A DNA stretch of 64,000 nucleotides from Roseicella frigidaeris (GCF_003258945.1 NZ_QLIX01000002.1:496843-560842); one strand, 5' to 3'. Shown: positions 33,106 through 42,190, counted from the stretch's first letter. Numbers and translations: made by a program. The notes: a model not told the origin generated them from the sequence alone.

Positions 33106-34943
33106 ACCGGGACCGCGCCCTCGGCATGGACCGCCCGATCCCGCGGCGGGACCTGCTGCTGGGCGCGGCGGCGATCGGTCTCGGCGGCGCGTCGCCGCCC
33201 GAGGCGGCCTATCCGCCGCTGCGGCAGGGGCTGCGCGGCAGCCAGCCGGGCAGCTTCGAGGCGGCGCATGCGCTGGCGGCCGGCGCGCCGCTGCCCGAGG
33301 CGCCGTCGGAGGAGGAGGCCTACGACCTGGTGGTGGTCGGCGCCGGCATCAGCGGGCTGGCCGCGGCCCTGTTCTGGCGCGACGCCAGGCCGGAGGCGCG
33401 CATCCTCATCCTCGACAACCACGACGATGTCGGCGGCCATGCCCGCCGCAACGAGTACCGCATCGGCGGGCGGACCCTGCTGATGAACGGCGGGACCATG
33501 CTGATCGACAGCCCCCGGCCCTACGGCCCGGTGGCCGCCGGGCTGCTGCGGCGGCTCGGCGTCGAACCGGCGCGCCTGGCGGCGCGGCATGCCGATCCCG
33601 GCTTCTGGCGGCGCCAGGGCATGGGCCGCGGCATCTTCCTCGACCGCGCGACCTTCGGCGCCGACCATCTCCTCACCGGCATCGGCGAGCGGCCCTGGGC
33701 GCAGGTGCTGCGCGACTCGCCGCTGCCGCCGGCGGCGCGGCAGGATATCGCCCGGCTGCACGAGGCGCGCATCGACTACCTGCCCGGGCATGGCCCGGCC
33801 GAAAAGAAGGCGCTGCTCGCCCGCCTGAGCTACCACGACTACCTCGCCCGTATCGCCCGGGTGGACGCGGCCGCCCTGCCCTTCTTCCAGACGATGAGCC
33901 ATGGCGAATGGGGCGTGGGCGCGGATGCGGTGAGCGCGCTCGATGTCTGGGCCTTCGGCTTTCCCGGCTTCCAGGGGCTCCGCCTGGCGCCGGGGGCGGC
34001 ACCGGGCATGGGGTACACCGCGGCGGGCTATGCCGAGGGCGGCTCGGCGCGGTTCCACTTCCCCGACGGCAACGCCTCGATCGTCCGGCTGCTGCTGCGC
34101 GCGCTGAACCCGCGGGCGGTCCCTGGGCGGGGCGTCGAGGCGGTGGTTCTGGCGCGCGCCGATTACGCGGCGCTGGACAGGCCGGATGCGCCGGTGCGCC
34201 TGCGGCTCGAGAGCACGGTGCTGCGGGCCCGGAACGGGCCCGGCGGCGTCGAGCTCGTCTACGGCCGCCAGGGGTCGGTGCACCGCGTCCAGGCCGCGCA
34301 ATGCATCCTCGCCTGCTGGGGCATGATGATCCCGCATCTCTGCCCGGAGCTGCCGGAGGCCCAGGCCGCGGCGCTGCGCAGCCAGGTGAAGGTGCCGCTG
34401 GTCTATGCCTCGGTGCTGCTGCGCAACCGGCTGGCCTTCCGCCGCCTCGGCATCGCCGCCGCCCAGGCGCCGGGCTGCCTCTTCACCGCGCTGCGGCTGG
34501 ACTGGAAGACGCGCATCGGCGGCTATGACAGCATCGGCCGGCCGGAGGAGCCGATCCTGCTCTTCCTCTCGCATGTGCCCTGCGCGCCGGGCCTCGACCA
34601 GCGCTCGCAGCACCGGGCGGGGCGCGCGGCGCTGCTGGCGACCAGCTTCGAGGCATTCGAGCGGGCGCTGCGCGACCAGTTGCAGCGCATGCTGGGCGCT
34701 GGCGGCTTCGAGGCGGCGCGCGACATCCTCGGCATCACGGTCAACCGGTGGCCGCACGGCTATGCCTATGAGTACAACCCGCTCTTCGATCCCGACTACC
34801 CGCCCGGCGAGGCGCCGCACGAGATTGGGCGGCGGCGCCTTGGCCGCATCGCCATCGCCAATTCCGATGCCGGCGCCGCCGCCTACACCGACAGCGCCAT
34901 CGACCAGGCGCATCGGGCGGTGACCGAGCTGCTCACCGCCTGA
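33102..34943 (+). CDS. FAD-dependent amine oxidase, spermidine-dehydrogenase (SpdH)-like, Tat signal
   Basis: A 613-residue flavoprotein. The N-terminus carries a Tat-like twin-arginine segment (IPRRDLLLGAAAIGLGG, Arg15-Arg16), then a mature start AAYPPLRQGLRGSQPGSFE, and the FAD-binding motif YDLVVVGAGISGLAAAL (about 74-90) with ILDNHDDVGGHARRNEY. A C-terminal FAD segment RIAIANSDAGAAAYTDSAID follows. Length and layout resemble Pseudomonas-type spermidine dehydrogenase, which oxidises polyamines in the periplasm. The substrate is inferred from family resemblance only. It overlaps the ferredoxin gene by four bases. Confidence 0.82.
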   Translation: MNRDRALGMDRPIPRRDLLLGAAAIGLGGASPPEAAYPPLRQGLRGSQPGSFEAAHALAAGAPLPEAPSEEEAYDLVVVGAGISGLAAALFWRDARPEARILILDNHDDVGGHARRNEYRIGGRTLLMNGGTMLIDSPRPYGPVAAGLLRRLGVEPARLAARHADPGFWRRQGMGRGIFLDRATFGADHLLTGIGERPWAQVLRDSPLPPAARQDIARLHEARIDYLPGHGPAEKKALLARLSYHDYLARIARVDAAALPFFQTMSHGEWGVGADAVSALDVWAFGFPGFQGLRLAPGAAPGMGYTAAGYAEGGSARFHFPDGNASIVRLLLRALNPRAVPGRGVEAVVLARADYAALDRPDAPVRLRLESTVLRARNGPGGVELVYGRQGSVHRVQAAQCILACWGMMIPHLCPELPEAQAAALRSQVKVPLVYASVLLRNRLAFRRLGIAAAQAPGCLFTALRLDWKTRIGGYDSIGRPEEPILLFLSHVPCAPGLDQRSQHRAGRAALLATSFEAFERALRDQLQRMLGAGGFEAARDILGITVNRWPHGYAYEYNPLFDPDYPPGEAPHEIGRRRLGRIAIANSDAGAAAYTDSAIDQAHRAVTELLTA

Positions 34944-34956
34944 GCCGGCGCCGATG

Positions 34957-34978
34957 GCCGGCGCGTCACTGCGCCGGC
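34957..34978. terminator. Hairpin between convergent amine oxidase and MFS genes
   Basis: An 8-bp stem (GCCGGCGC/GCGCCGGC) with a 6-base loop spans the 22-bp gap and includes the stop of the convergent MFS gene. It is a candidate bidirectional terminator. Confidence 0.45.
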
Positions 34979-36291
34979 GCCAGCCCCGCTGCCGGATCGA
35001 GCCGGGTCGCCGGGATCGGGTCGCGGATGATGACCGCATAGGCGATGGCGCAGAGGATGGCGAGGCCGGCGCCGACCAGCAGGGCCGGTGCGAAGCTGCC
35101 GCTGGCCTCGACGATGAAGCCGGTCACCATCGGCGCCAGGGCGCCGCCGAGATAGCCGCCGAAATTCTGCATCGCGCCGAGCGAGGCGGTGCAGTTCGCC
35201 GGCGCCACGACCGAGACCATGGCCCAGGCGGTCGCGGTCGCCACATAGCCGAGGAACATCGCCGCCGAGATGAAGGCGATCGCCAGGCTGTTGCTCGGCG
35301 TCCAGGCCGCGAGCGCGGTGCAGAGCCCGGCCCCGGCGAGGGAGAGCGCCATCGGCCATTTCCGGCTGTTGACCGGCGAGACGCCGCGTCGCGCCAGCAC
35401 ATCCGTCAGCCGCCCGCCGAGCAGGCTGCCGACGACGCCGAAGCCGAAGGGGATGGCGGCCAGCACGCCGGTCTCGGCGATGCTCATGTGCCGCTCCATC
35501 TGCAGGTAGGCCGGCAGCCAGGAGGCGTAGATCCAAAGGGTGTAGATCACCCCGAAGAAGCCGATCAGCATGCCCCAGGTGGTGCGGAAGGTGAAAAGCC
35601 GCCGCCACTCCGCCAGGGTGAGCTTGGTGGTCTCGCCGGTCGCATCGCCCTCCGTCAGATGCGCCCGCTCCTCCGCGGTCAGCGCCACCTCTCCGGGATT
35701 GCGGTAGATCGCATAGGCGAGGATGGCGACCGCCACGCCGATCGCGCCGACGATGAGGAACATCCAGCGCCAGCCGACATAGAGCATCAGGAAGGTTAGC
35801 AGCGGCACCGAGATGGCGGAGCCGAGCGTCGAGGAACAGTTCCAGATGCCGGTGGCGGTGCCGCGGTCGCGGGCGTTGAACCAGTCCCGGCTCACCCGCG
35901 CCGCGGTCGGGAATTGCGGCGCTTCGCCGATGCCGAGCAGCATGCGGGCGGCGAAGAATTGCGTGAAATTATGCACCAGCCCGCCGGCCGCCTGGGCCAG
36001 CGACCAGAGGCCGAGCCCGAGCGAGAGCATCAGCCGCGGCCCGAAGCGGTCCACCAGCGCCCCGACCGGAAGCTGCGAGAAGGCATAGGCCCAGAGGAAG
36101 GCCGAGAGCAGCAGGCCCATATCGCCGACCGAGAGGCCAAGCTCCTCGCGGATCAGCGGATTGGCGACCGCGAGGGTGGCGCGGTCGATGTAATTGATGA
36201 CGCCGCTCAGCACGAGCAGCGCCAGCGCGATGCGCTGGGTCCGGACGATCCGCGGCGTCCGGCCCGGCGGCGGCGAAGCCGACATGGCCAT
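34966..36291 (-). CDS. MFS transporter, ACS (anion:cation symporter) type
   Basis: A 441-residue permease with about 12 transmembrane helices. The N-terminus RIALALLVLSGVINYIDRAT and loop 2-3 PVGALVDRFGPRLMLSLGLG with the following RMLLGIGEAPQFPTAARVSR are typical of the anion:cation symporter family (hexuronate, phthalate, tartrate-like organic acids). GGAGGAATCGCC precedes the ATG. It is convergent with the amine oxidase. The ligand is probably an organic acid (family inference). Confidence 0.9.
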   Translation of the reverse strand: MAMSASPPPGRTPRIVRTQRIALALLVLSGVINYIDRATLAVANPLIREELGLSVGDMGLLLSAFLWAYAFSQLPVGALVDRFGPRLMLSLGLGLWSLAQAAGGLVHNFTQFFAARMLLGIGEAPQFPTAARVSRDWFNARDRGTATGIWNCSSTLGSAISVPLLTFLMLYVGWRWMFLIVGAIGVAVAILAYAIYRNPGEVALTAEERAHLTEGDATGETTKLTLAEWRRLFTFRTTWGMLIGFFGVIYTLWIYASWLPAYLQMERHMSIAETGVLAAIPFGFGVVGSLLGGRLTDVLARRGVSPVNSRKWPMALSLAGAGLCTALAAWTPSNSLAIAFISAAMFLGYVATATAWAMVSVVAPANCTASLGAMQNFGGYLGGALAPMVTGFIVEASGSFAPALLVGAGLAILCAIAYAVIIRDPIPATRLDPAAGLAPAQ

Positions 36292-36564
36292 GGCGATTCC
36301 TCCCGCTTTCTGCCTGTCCCGGCGGCAAGCGGAAACCCGCCGCCGGGGGAAAGTTGCGGCGCGCCGGAGCGTGATCGCCCGAGCCGGGATCAGCGAAGGC
36401 GTGATGCACGCGCCCCAGCATCGCGCTCGACCAAGGTCCGCGAACCGGCGTGAGCGGATCGTGGTCCAGGCGCCGCGCGGCCGGCCTAATCCCTTGCCGG
36501 AGCAGCGGCCACCCCCAGCGGCAGCATGGCAGCCATCGCCGCAAGGGGGCGGCGGCGGCCCCGC

Positions 36565-37071
36565 TCAGCGGGCGGGCAGCGTGCCGAAGAGCGTCTCGGC
36601 CTCGATCTGCCGGACATTCTCCGGCCGCGGAAAGGGCGGCGGCGGCGCCTCGCCCTCCACCCGGGGCCGGCCGATGCGGGCGAAGAAGGTCTCGAGCCCG
36701 CCCGGCATGATGCACCAGACGAAGGTGAGCGGGCCCTGCCCGGTGTTGTGGAAGGAATGCGCCCGGTTGCGCGGGAAGAAGAAGCAGGCGTTGGGGCGCA
36801 TGGGATGCACCGCGCCCTCGATATGCGCCTCGCCCTCGCCGGCGACGACGAAGATGATCTCCTCGTTCTGGTCGTGCAGGTGCTCGCGCACATGGCAGCC
36901 GGGATCGACGGTCTGGGTACCGAAGGCGAAGGGCGTCTCGGCGCCGGTGCTCGCCTGGTCGAGCAGGCAGCGGACGAAGCCGTTGGCCGGCACCGGCTGC
37001 CAGAAGCTGCGGGCGGCATCCGGCTGCTGCACGACGAGGCGGGCGGGGCTCGGCGCGGTGGTGTCGGGCAT
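36565..37071 (-). CDS. Cupin domain protein
   Basis: A 168-residue single-domain cupin. The metal-site pattern is visible: HVREHLHDQNEEIIFVVAGEG (His-x-His...Glu) and FFFPRNRAHSFHNTG with the distal His. The start MPDTTAP at 37071 follows GGAGG; an in-frame extension to 37260 is not needed. Cupins of this kind can be dioxygenases, isomerases or sugar/ligand binders; no specific function can be given. It is divergent from a TRAP binding protein, with 140 bp between them. Confidence 0.85.
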   Translation of the reverse strand: MPDTTAPSPARLVVQQPDAARSFWQPVPANGFVRCLLDQASTGAETPFAFGTQTVDPGCHVREHLHDQNEEIIFVVAGEGEAHIEGAVHPMRPNACFFFPRNRAHSFHNTGQGPLTFVWCIMPGGLETFFARIGRPRVEGEAPPPPFPRPENVRQIEAETLFGTLPAR

Positions 37072-37211
37072 CGGGGATCCTCCGGTGCGGCCGTCGATCT
37101 TCGGACCGGGGCCGGCCGCGCGGCAAGCCTTGCCGCGCCGGGCCGCGCATGGAACCTTCCACGGGGGAGACACGCCGCGCGGCCCTGCAGCCTGCCGGGA
37201 GACGCACCGCC

Positions 37212-38225
37212 ATGCCTCGTTGGACCGCCTGGGCCCGGATGCCCGGGATGATGCCCCCATGCCTCGCCGCCCTGGCTGCGGCGCTGACGATCGCGCTGTC
37301 GCCCGCCCAGGCCCAGACGCGCTGGGTGATGGCCACGCCCTATGCCGAGAATTTCCACACCCAGAACATCCGCCAGTTCATCGCCGATCTCGACCAGGGG
37401 ACGGGCGGCAAGCTGCAGGTGCAGCTGCACAACAATGCCAGCCTGCTGCCCATGGCGCAGATCAAGCGCGGCGTGCAGACCGGCCAGGTGCAGCTCGGCG
37501 AGATCCTGCTCTCGGCCTATGCCAACGAGGACCCGTTCTTCGAGGTGGACGGCGTCCCCTTCCTCGCCTGGACCTGGCCGCAGGCCGAGGCGCTGAACGC
37601 CGCGACCGAGCCCTATATCCGCGCCCGGCTGGAGCGCCAGGGCCTGACCCTGCTCTACATCGTCCATTGGGACGCCCAGGGCTTCTACGCGAAATCCGAG
37701 ATCCGCAGCGTCGCCGACCTGAAGGGCAGCCGCTTCCGCGCCTACAACACCGTCACGGCCCGCATGGCCGAGCTGATGGGCGCGACCCCGGTGACGGTCC
37801 AGCTCGCCGAGGTGAGCCAGGCCTTCGCCACCAATGTCATCACCGCCATGTTCACCTCGGCCCAAAGCGGCGTGAACGTCACCGCCTGGGAGTTCACCCG
37901 CACCTGGACCAATGTCGGCGGCATGCGCACGCGCAACGCCGTCTTCGCCAATACCCGTGCCTTGCAGGCGCTGGACGCGCCGGGCCGCGAGGCGCTGCTG
38001 GCCGCCGCCGCCCGGGCCGCGACGCGCGGCAAGGAGCTGGCGAAGCAGGCCGAGATCACCCAGGCCGAGCGGCTGCGGGCGCAAGGCATGCTGCTGCCGC
38101 AGCCGAGCGAGCAGCTCATGGGCGAGCTCAAGGGGATCGGCGAGACGCTCACCGCCGAGTGGGTGCAGCGCGCCGGGCCGGAGGGCGCGCAGATGCTCGA
38201 GACCTACCGCGCCGCCCTGCGGTGA
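37212..38225 (+). CDS. TRAP transporter substrate-binding protein (DctP family), orphan
   Basis: A 337-residue periplasmic binding protein. The signal peptide includes PPCLAALAAALTIALSPAQA and the mature start is QTRWVMATPYAENFHTQN. Family segments are KLQVQLHNNASLLPMAQIK, GVQTGQVQLGEILLS and ADLKGSRFRAYN with the conserved Arg that binds a carboxylate in DctP proteins. No DctQ/DctM membrane genes are adjacent, so the permease must be elsewhere or the protein acts otherwise. The start at 37212 follows GGGAGACG. It is convergent with a DapA-like gene. Confidence 0.9.
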   Translation: MPRWTAWARMPGMMPPCLAALAAALTIALSPAQAQTRWVMATPYAENFHTQNIRQFIADLDQGTGGKLQVQLHNNASLLPMAQIKRGVQTGQVQLGEILLSAYANEDPFFEVDGVPFLAWTWPQAEALNAATEPYIRARLERQGLTLLYIVHWDAQGFYAKSEIRSVADLKGSRFRAYNTVTARMAELMGATPVTVQLAEVSQAFATNVITAMFTSAQSGVNVTAWEFTRTWTNVGGMRTRNAVFANTRALQALDAPGREALLAAAARAATRGKELAKQAEITQAERLRAQGMLLPQPSEQLMGELKGIGETLTAEWVQRAGPEGAQMLETYRAALR

Positions 38226-38235
38226 CGCGCGGGGC

Positions 38236-39198
38236 CTATTCGGCCGCGAGTCGCCCCGAGTCCAGCAGGCCGGCGGCGGCCAGGGCCTCGCCGATCCGGC
38301 GGATCTCCGCCGGGCCGAGCTTCTTCAACGGCGGCCGCACCACGGCGCGCGGCAGCTTGCCGAGCAGCACCAGCGCCTCCTTCATGCGGTTGTGCATATC
38401 GAAGAAGGGCTCGGCGTAGAAGACCTGGGCGGTCGGGCGGATGCGGTCGTTCAGCGCCCGCGCCGCCGCCATGTCGCCGCGCTGCACCGCCTCGAACAGC
38501 CGCGCCTGCAACGCGGCGATGACGCTGCCCGAGCCGGAGAGCAGCCCGGCCGCGCCGGTGACGAGGGAGGCGAAGAGCCAGGCGCTGTGGGTCGAGAGCA
38601 CATGGACCGGCCGGCGCAGGCCGTGCAGCACCTCGATATGCCGCTCCGCCAGCGCCGGGTCGTTGCACCAGTCCTTCATGGCGCGGATGCTCGGCACTTC
38701 CTCGGCCAGCCGCGCCAGCGTCTCCAGCGGATAGGTCAGGCCGGTCGCCGCCGGATACTGGAACAGGATCAGCGGCAGGTCGGTGGCGGCGGCGATGTGC
38801 CGCACATGGTCGGCCAGGCAATCCGGCCGGGCGGCATTGCCGCGCGAGAGCACACCGGGCGGGAAGACCAGCAGGGCCGAGGCGCCACCAGCCGCGGCGC
38901 GCCGGGCGATCCGCGCCGCCTGCAAGGTGCCGTCGGCATAGACGCCGTTCACCACCGGCAGCCGGTCGCCCACCTCCTCCAGCGTCACCGCCAGCACCCG
39001 CTCCTGCTCCTCCGGATCGCAGGAGGCGACCTCGGAGGCATGCGCGTTGGTGGTGACGGCGCCGAGGCCCGAGACCGCGGCGACATCGCGCAGATGCGCG
39101 CGGTAGGCGGCCTCGTCGATCGAGAGGTCGTCATGGAAGGGCAGCAGCACGGCGGGGATGACGCCGCGCGGCTCGTATCCGGGGAAGCGTCTGGCCAT
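38236..39198 (-). CDS. Dihydrodipicolinate synthase-family lyase/synthase
   Basis: A 320-residue TIM-barrel class I aldolase of the DapA/N-acetylneuraminate-lyase superfamily. It has the N-terminal YEPRGVIPAVLLPFHDDLSID, the ring Tyr region LILFQYPAATGLTY, and a segment IRAMKDWCND whose Lys is in the Schiff-base position. It is unlikely to be biosynthetic DapA, because it is third in a cluster with a two-subunit TPP enzyme (28 bp upstream), so a role in 2-keto acid breakdown or synthesis is likelier (inference). GAGGAGG precedes the ATG. Confidence 0.87.
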   Translation of the reverse strand: MARRFPGYEPRGVIPAVLLPFHDDLSIDEAAYRAHLRDVAAVSGLGAVTTNAHASEVASCDPEEQERVLAVTLEEVGDRLPVVNGVYADGTLQAARIARRAAAGGASALLVFPPGVLSRGNAARPDCLADHVRHIAAATDLPLILFQYPAATGLTYPLETLARLAEEVPSIRAMKDWCNDPALAERHIEVLHGLRRPVHVLSTHSAWLFASLVTGAAGLLSGSGSVIAALQARLFEAVQRGDMAAARALNDRIRPTAQVFYAEPFFDMHNRMKEALVLLGKLPRAVVRPPLKKLGPAEIRRIGEALAAAGLLDSGRLAAE

Positions 39199-39225
39199 GG
39201 GGCGTGTCCTCCTCGCGGCGCCGGC

Positions 39226-39837
39226 TCAGCCCGGCAGCTTGCTGGTCTTGGTGCCGAGGCCGCGCATGAAGCGGTCGCGGATCTGCGGCGGGTCGCGCTC
39301 GGTCTGCGCCGCCGGGCCCTGGTCGTCGAGCTTCAGGCCGATCAGATGCGGCCCCTCGGTGGCGAGGGCGGCATCGATCAGCCGCTCCAGATCCGCCTCG
39401 TCGGCGGCCCAGGCGGCGCTGGCGATGCCGCAGCCGCGGGCGATGGCGACGTAGTCGGCACCACCCGCCCCCGGTGTCGGCTGACCGCCGGTGATCTGGT
39501 AGGTGCCGTTGTCCAGCACCAGGATGACGAGGTTGGCCGGGCGCAGCGTCGCCACCGTCGCCAGGCAACCGAGCTGCATCAGCAGCGAGCCGTCGCCCTC
39601 CAGCGCGAAGACGCGGCGTTGCGGCTGCGCCAGGGCGACGCCGAGGGCGATCGGCACGGCGAGGCCCATGCTGCCGAGCATGTAGAAATTCTGCGGTCTG
39701 TGCCCGGCGGCCCAGAGGTCGAAATTGCTGTGGCCGATGCCGCCGATGACCGCTTCCCCGCGGTGCAGCTTCGCCACCAGCCGCTGCGTGGCCTCGAAGC
39801 GGTGCAGCCGCTTGGCGTTGTGGGCGGTGGTCGCCAT
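39226..39837 (-). CDS. TPP-dependent decarboxylase, beta (pyrophosphate-binding) subunit
   Basis: A 203-residue C-terminal half of a split TPP enzyme, like ComE of sulfopyruvate decarboxylase or the PP domain of phosphonopyruvate decarboxylase. The thiamine pyrophosphate motif is clear: GDGSLLMQLGC, then LVILVLDNGTYQITGG with the Asn about 27 residues later. HSNFDLWAAGHRPQNFYMLG lies upstream. The start is 3 bp from the stop of the alpha gene and has GGAGGGC, so the two are co-translated. The substrate (sulfo-, phosphono- or other pyruvate) is not determined by sequence. Confidence 0.88.
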   Translation of the reverse strand: MATTAHNAKRLHRFEATQRLVAKLHRGEAVIGGIGHSNFDLWAAGHRPQNFYMLGSMGLAVPIALGVALAQPQRRVFALEGDGSLLMQLGCLATVATLRPANLVILVLDNGTYQITGGQPTPGAGGADYVAIARGCGIASAAWAADEADLERLIDAALATEGPHLIGLKLDDQGPAAQTERDPPQIRDRFMRGLGTKTSKLPG

Positions 39838-39840
39838 GGC

Positions 39841-40383
39841 TCAGCCCTCCGCCCCGGCCGTGGTCCGCACCGGCGCGGCCTTGCCGCCGGTCAGCAGCGG
39901 CGAGAGGATCAGCGCCGCCGGCTGCTGCGTCATCAGCGCCTGCCGGATCACCCGGTCGGCGATGAAGCCGCATTCATCGAGCCGGGTGATCACCTGATGC
40001 GGCATGGCGAGCGCCTCGAGCGTCGGCCGCATGGTGCGCCAGACCGCCGCCTGGCCCTGGTTGAACTCGCCGAGCGTGCCGCGCTCGCTGATCATCAGCA
40101 GCACCGGGATCTGGAAGGCGCAGGGCAGGCTGGCCAGCACATTGGCGAGGGTGGCGAAGCCGCTGGTCTGCATCAGCACCATGCCGCGCATACCGGCCAT
40201 CGCCCCGCCGGCGACGATGCCGACCGCCTCCTCCTCCCGTGCCGTGGTGAAGGCGGTGAAGAAGGGATCGGCATGGATGGCGGCGATGAGCGGCTTCAGG
40301 ACGTTGTCGGGCACATAGGGGATGAGGCGGATCTCGTTCGCCTTCAGCACGTCCAGCACGATCTCGTGCCAAGCCTGGCTCAT
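39841..40383 (-). CDS. TPP-dependent decarboxylase, alpha (pyrimidine-binding) subunit
   Basis: A 180-residue N-terminal half of a split TPP-dependent enzyme, like ComD. The pyrimidine domain shows IRLIPYVPDNVLKPLI, the conserved catalytic Glu in FTTAREEEAVGIVAGGAMAG, and GMVLMQTSGFATLANVL. It precedes the beta subunit by 3 bp and a DapA-like gene. Fused single-chain versions are larger (about 380-400 aa). It could decarboxylate sulfopyruvate or phosphonopyruvate or ligate carbon units; no other coenzyme M or phosphonate genes are nearby to decide. Confidence 0.88.
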   Translation of the reverse strand: MSQAWHEIVLDVLKANEIRLIPYVPDNVLKPLIAAIHADPFFTAFTTAREEEAVGIVAGGAMAGMRGMVLMQTSGFATLANVLASLPCAFQIPVLLMISERGTLGEFNQGQAAVWRTMRPTLEALAMPHQVITRLDECGFIADRVIRQALMTQQPAALILSPLLTGGKAAPVRTTAGAEG

Positions 40384-40501
40384 GGAGGTTTCCCCGCTCC
40401 CACCCGTGGTCTTGGCCGCATCATCGCCGATGCCCGGCGATCGCGCCAGGGCGGCCCCCCGCCCGCCGGGGGTGCCGCCGGGTGCCGCCGGGGCCGCTGC
40501 C

Positions 40502-40903
40502 TCAGGCGGCGGGCGTCTCCGCCGGCGGATAGTTCAGCTCCACCGCGACGCCATCCGGGTCGCGGATGAAGAGCTGGGTCTGGCGGTCGCGCGGGATCAC
40601 CCGCTCCTCATGCGCGATGCCGCGCTTCGCCAGGCGCTGCTTCATCTCGGCGAGGCCGGTGCAGGCGAAGGCGATGTGGTCGAGCAGCCCGGTCGGCCCC
40701 GCCTCGCGCGCCGCCTGCCCTTCCTCGCTGCGCGGGCCGATCAGGTGCACGGTCGGGGTGTCGCCGACATAGAGCCAGTAGCCCGGGAAGGCGAGCGGCG
40801 GCCGGTAGCCGATCTCGAGCCCGAGGACGTCGACGTAGAAATCCTTGGTCCGCTCCAGGTCCACCGGGCGGATCGTGTAGTGGTTCAGGCCTTCGAGCGG
40901 CAT
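40502..40903 (-). CDS. VOC family protein (glyoxalase/extradiol dioxygenase fold)
   Basis: A 133-residue vicinal-oxygen-chelate domain. It opens LNHYTIRPVDLERTKDFYVD with the first metal-ligand His, continues LLDHIAFACTGL (second His), and ends LFIRDPDGVAVELNYP with the ligand Glu. Such small VOC proteins act as glyoxalases, isomerases, dioxygenases or resistance proteins; no specific call is justified. It has GAGAGGAC upstream and is 87 bp after the flavin oxidase gene on the same strand. Confidence 0.88.
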   Translation of the reverse strand: MPLEGLNHYTIRPVDLERTKDFYVDVLGLEIGYRPPLAFPGYWLYVGDTPTVHLIGPRSEEGQAAREAGPTGLLDHIAFACTGLAEMKQRLAKRGIAHEERVIPRDRQTQLFIRDPDGVAVELNYPPAETPAA

Positions 40904-40990
40904 GTCGCGAGTCCTCTCTACCTACGAACGGATCGACCTACGACTGGGGCCCACGCCTCATGGCGCAGAGTCGTTGGTCTCAGGCGGCTC

Positions 40991-42190
40991 TCAGAAGAAC
41001 CGGCCGGACGGGTTCATCCCCAGGAAATGCTGGCCGCACATCTCGAGATGCGCGGAGCGGCCCTGCACCTGCTGGGCCGAGGCATGGATGTCGCGCATGC
41101 GGCGCTCGAAGGGGCCGCCGAGCATGATCGCGCTCGCCCCCGCCTCGTGATAGGCCCATTCCGCCACCTCCTTGGCGCGGTGGATGGCGGAGGTGGTGGC
41201 GAGGCGGATCATCGCCCGCTCATCCATGGTGATGTGGCCGCGGCTGCGGGCCACCTCGAAGGCCTCCTCCAGCACCTCGACCAGCCAGGCGCCGGCCGAG
41301 CGCAGCTTCGCCTCGCATTGCGCGATGCCGTTCTGGATCACCTCGCTCTCGCGCATGGGCCGGGTCATGGCCGCCGCGGTCTTGGTCTTCGCCATCGCGG
41401 TGAAGGCGTCGAGCATGCCGCGGGCGATGCCCATGGAGACGCCGGCGAAGCCGGCGGCGTAGAGGTTGGTGGTGGTGAATTTGTAGAGCGGCACGTCGAT
41501 CCGGCGTTCCGCGTCGCTGTCGCGGCAGACGCCGAAGGCGTCCGGCACGAAGAGGTCGTCGAAGCTGTAGGTGTCGCTGTTGGTGCCGCGCAGCCCGACG
41601 ACGTTCCAGACATCGTGGAACCGCACCGCCTCGCGCCGCACCAGCATGGTGCGCTCGGCCTCGCGGCCATCGGGCCCGCGGCGGACGGAACCGTCCGGCT
41701 CGATGATACGGCAATGCCCGCCGATCCAGCTCGCATGCCGGTTGCCGCTGGCGAAGCCCCAGGTGCCGGAGACCCGGTAGCCGCCGGGCACGACCCGGGC
41801 GGTGCCGGTGCCGAAGCCCCAGGCGAGCACGGCGCGCGGGTCGCCCCAGACCTCCCAGGCCGCCTCCGGCGCCATATAGGCCGAGGCGAAGGAGCAGCCC
41901 GAGGCCTGGCAGAGGCACCAGCCCGTCGAGCCGTCGGCCGCGGCGATCACCTCATGCAGGCGGAAGAAGGTGGCGGGCCGCACCTCCTCGCCATGATAGG
42001 CGCGCGGCAGCAAGGTGCGGAACAGGGCGGTGCCGTGCAGGGCGTCCAGCACCTCGGGCGTCAGCGCCTTGCCGGCCTCGATCCGGGGCGCATCCGCCTC
42101 GATCCGGGCGGCGATGGCGCGCGCCCGCGCCACGGGATCGGTGCCGACGCGGACCGGCGGGGCGCCGTCCATCTCCAAGGCTGCACTCAC
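40991..42190 (-). CDS. Acyl-CoA dehydrogenase-fold flavin monooxygenase
   Basis: A 399-residue protein of the acyl-CoA dehydrogenase superfamily in the group D flavin monooxygenase branch (HpaB-, DszC- and HsaA-like). Segments are LPRAYHGEEVRPATFFRLHE, ADGSTGWCLCQASG, YRVSGTWGFASGNRHASWIG and, near the C-terminus, ASAIMLGGPFERRMRDIHAS. The catalytic Glu base of true acyl-CoA dehydrogenases is not evident, so oxygenase activity with a reduced-flavin partner is preferred. The start is GTG at 42190. It is divergent from a TetR gene and probably repressed by it. The following VOC gene may belong to the same pathway. Confidence 0.85.
   Translation of the reverse strand: MSAALEMDGAPPVRVGTDPVARARAIAARIEADAPRIEAGKALTPEVLDALHGTALFRTLLPRAYHGEEVRPATFFRLHEVIAAADGSTGWCLCQASGCSFASAYMAPEAAWEVWGDPRAVLAWGFGTGTARVVPGGYRVSGTWGFASGNRHASWIGGHCRIIEPDGSVRRGPDGREAERTMLVRREAVRFHDVWNVVGLRGTNSDTYSFDDLFVPDAFGVCRDSDAERRIDVPLYKFTTTNLYAAGFAGVSMGIARGMLDAFTAMAKTKTAAAMTRPMRESEVIQNGIAQCEAKLRSAGAWLVEVLEEAFEVARSRGHITMDERAMIRLATTSAIHRAKEVAEWAYHEAGASAIMLGGPFERRMRDIHASAQQVQGRSAHLEMCGQHFLGMNPSGRFF

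Noticed and set aside
31821-35039. A roughly 1070-codon minus-strand open frame
   Set aside because: It runs antisense to the ferredoxin and amine oxidase genes; high GC removes stop codons from the opposite strand. Frame shadows of the SDR enzyme explain its motif-like pieces.
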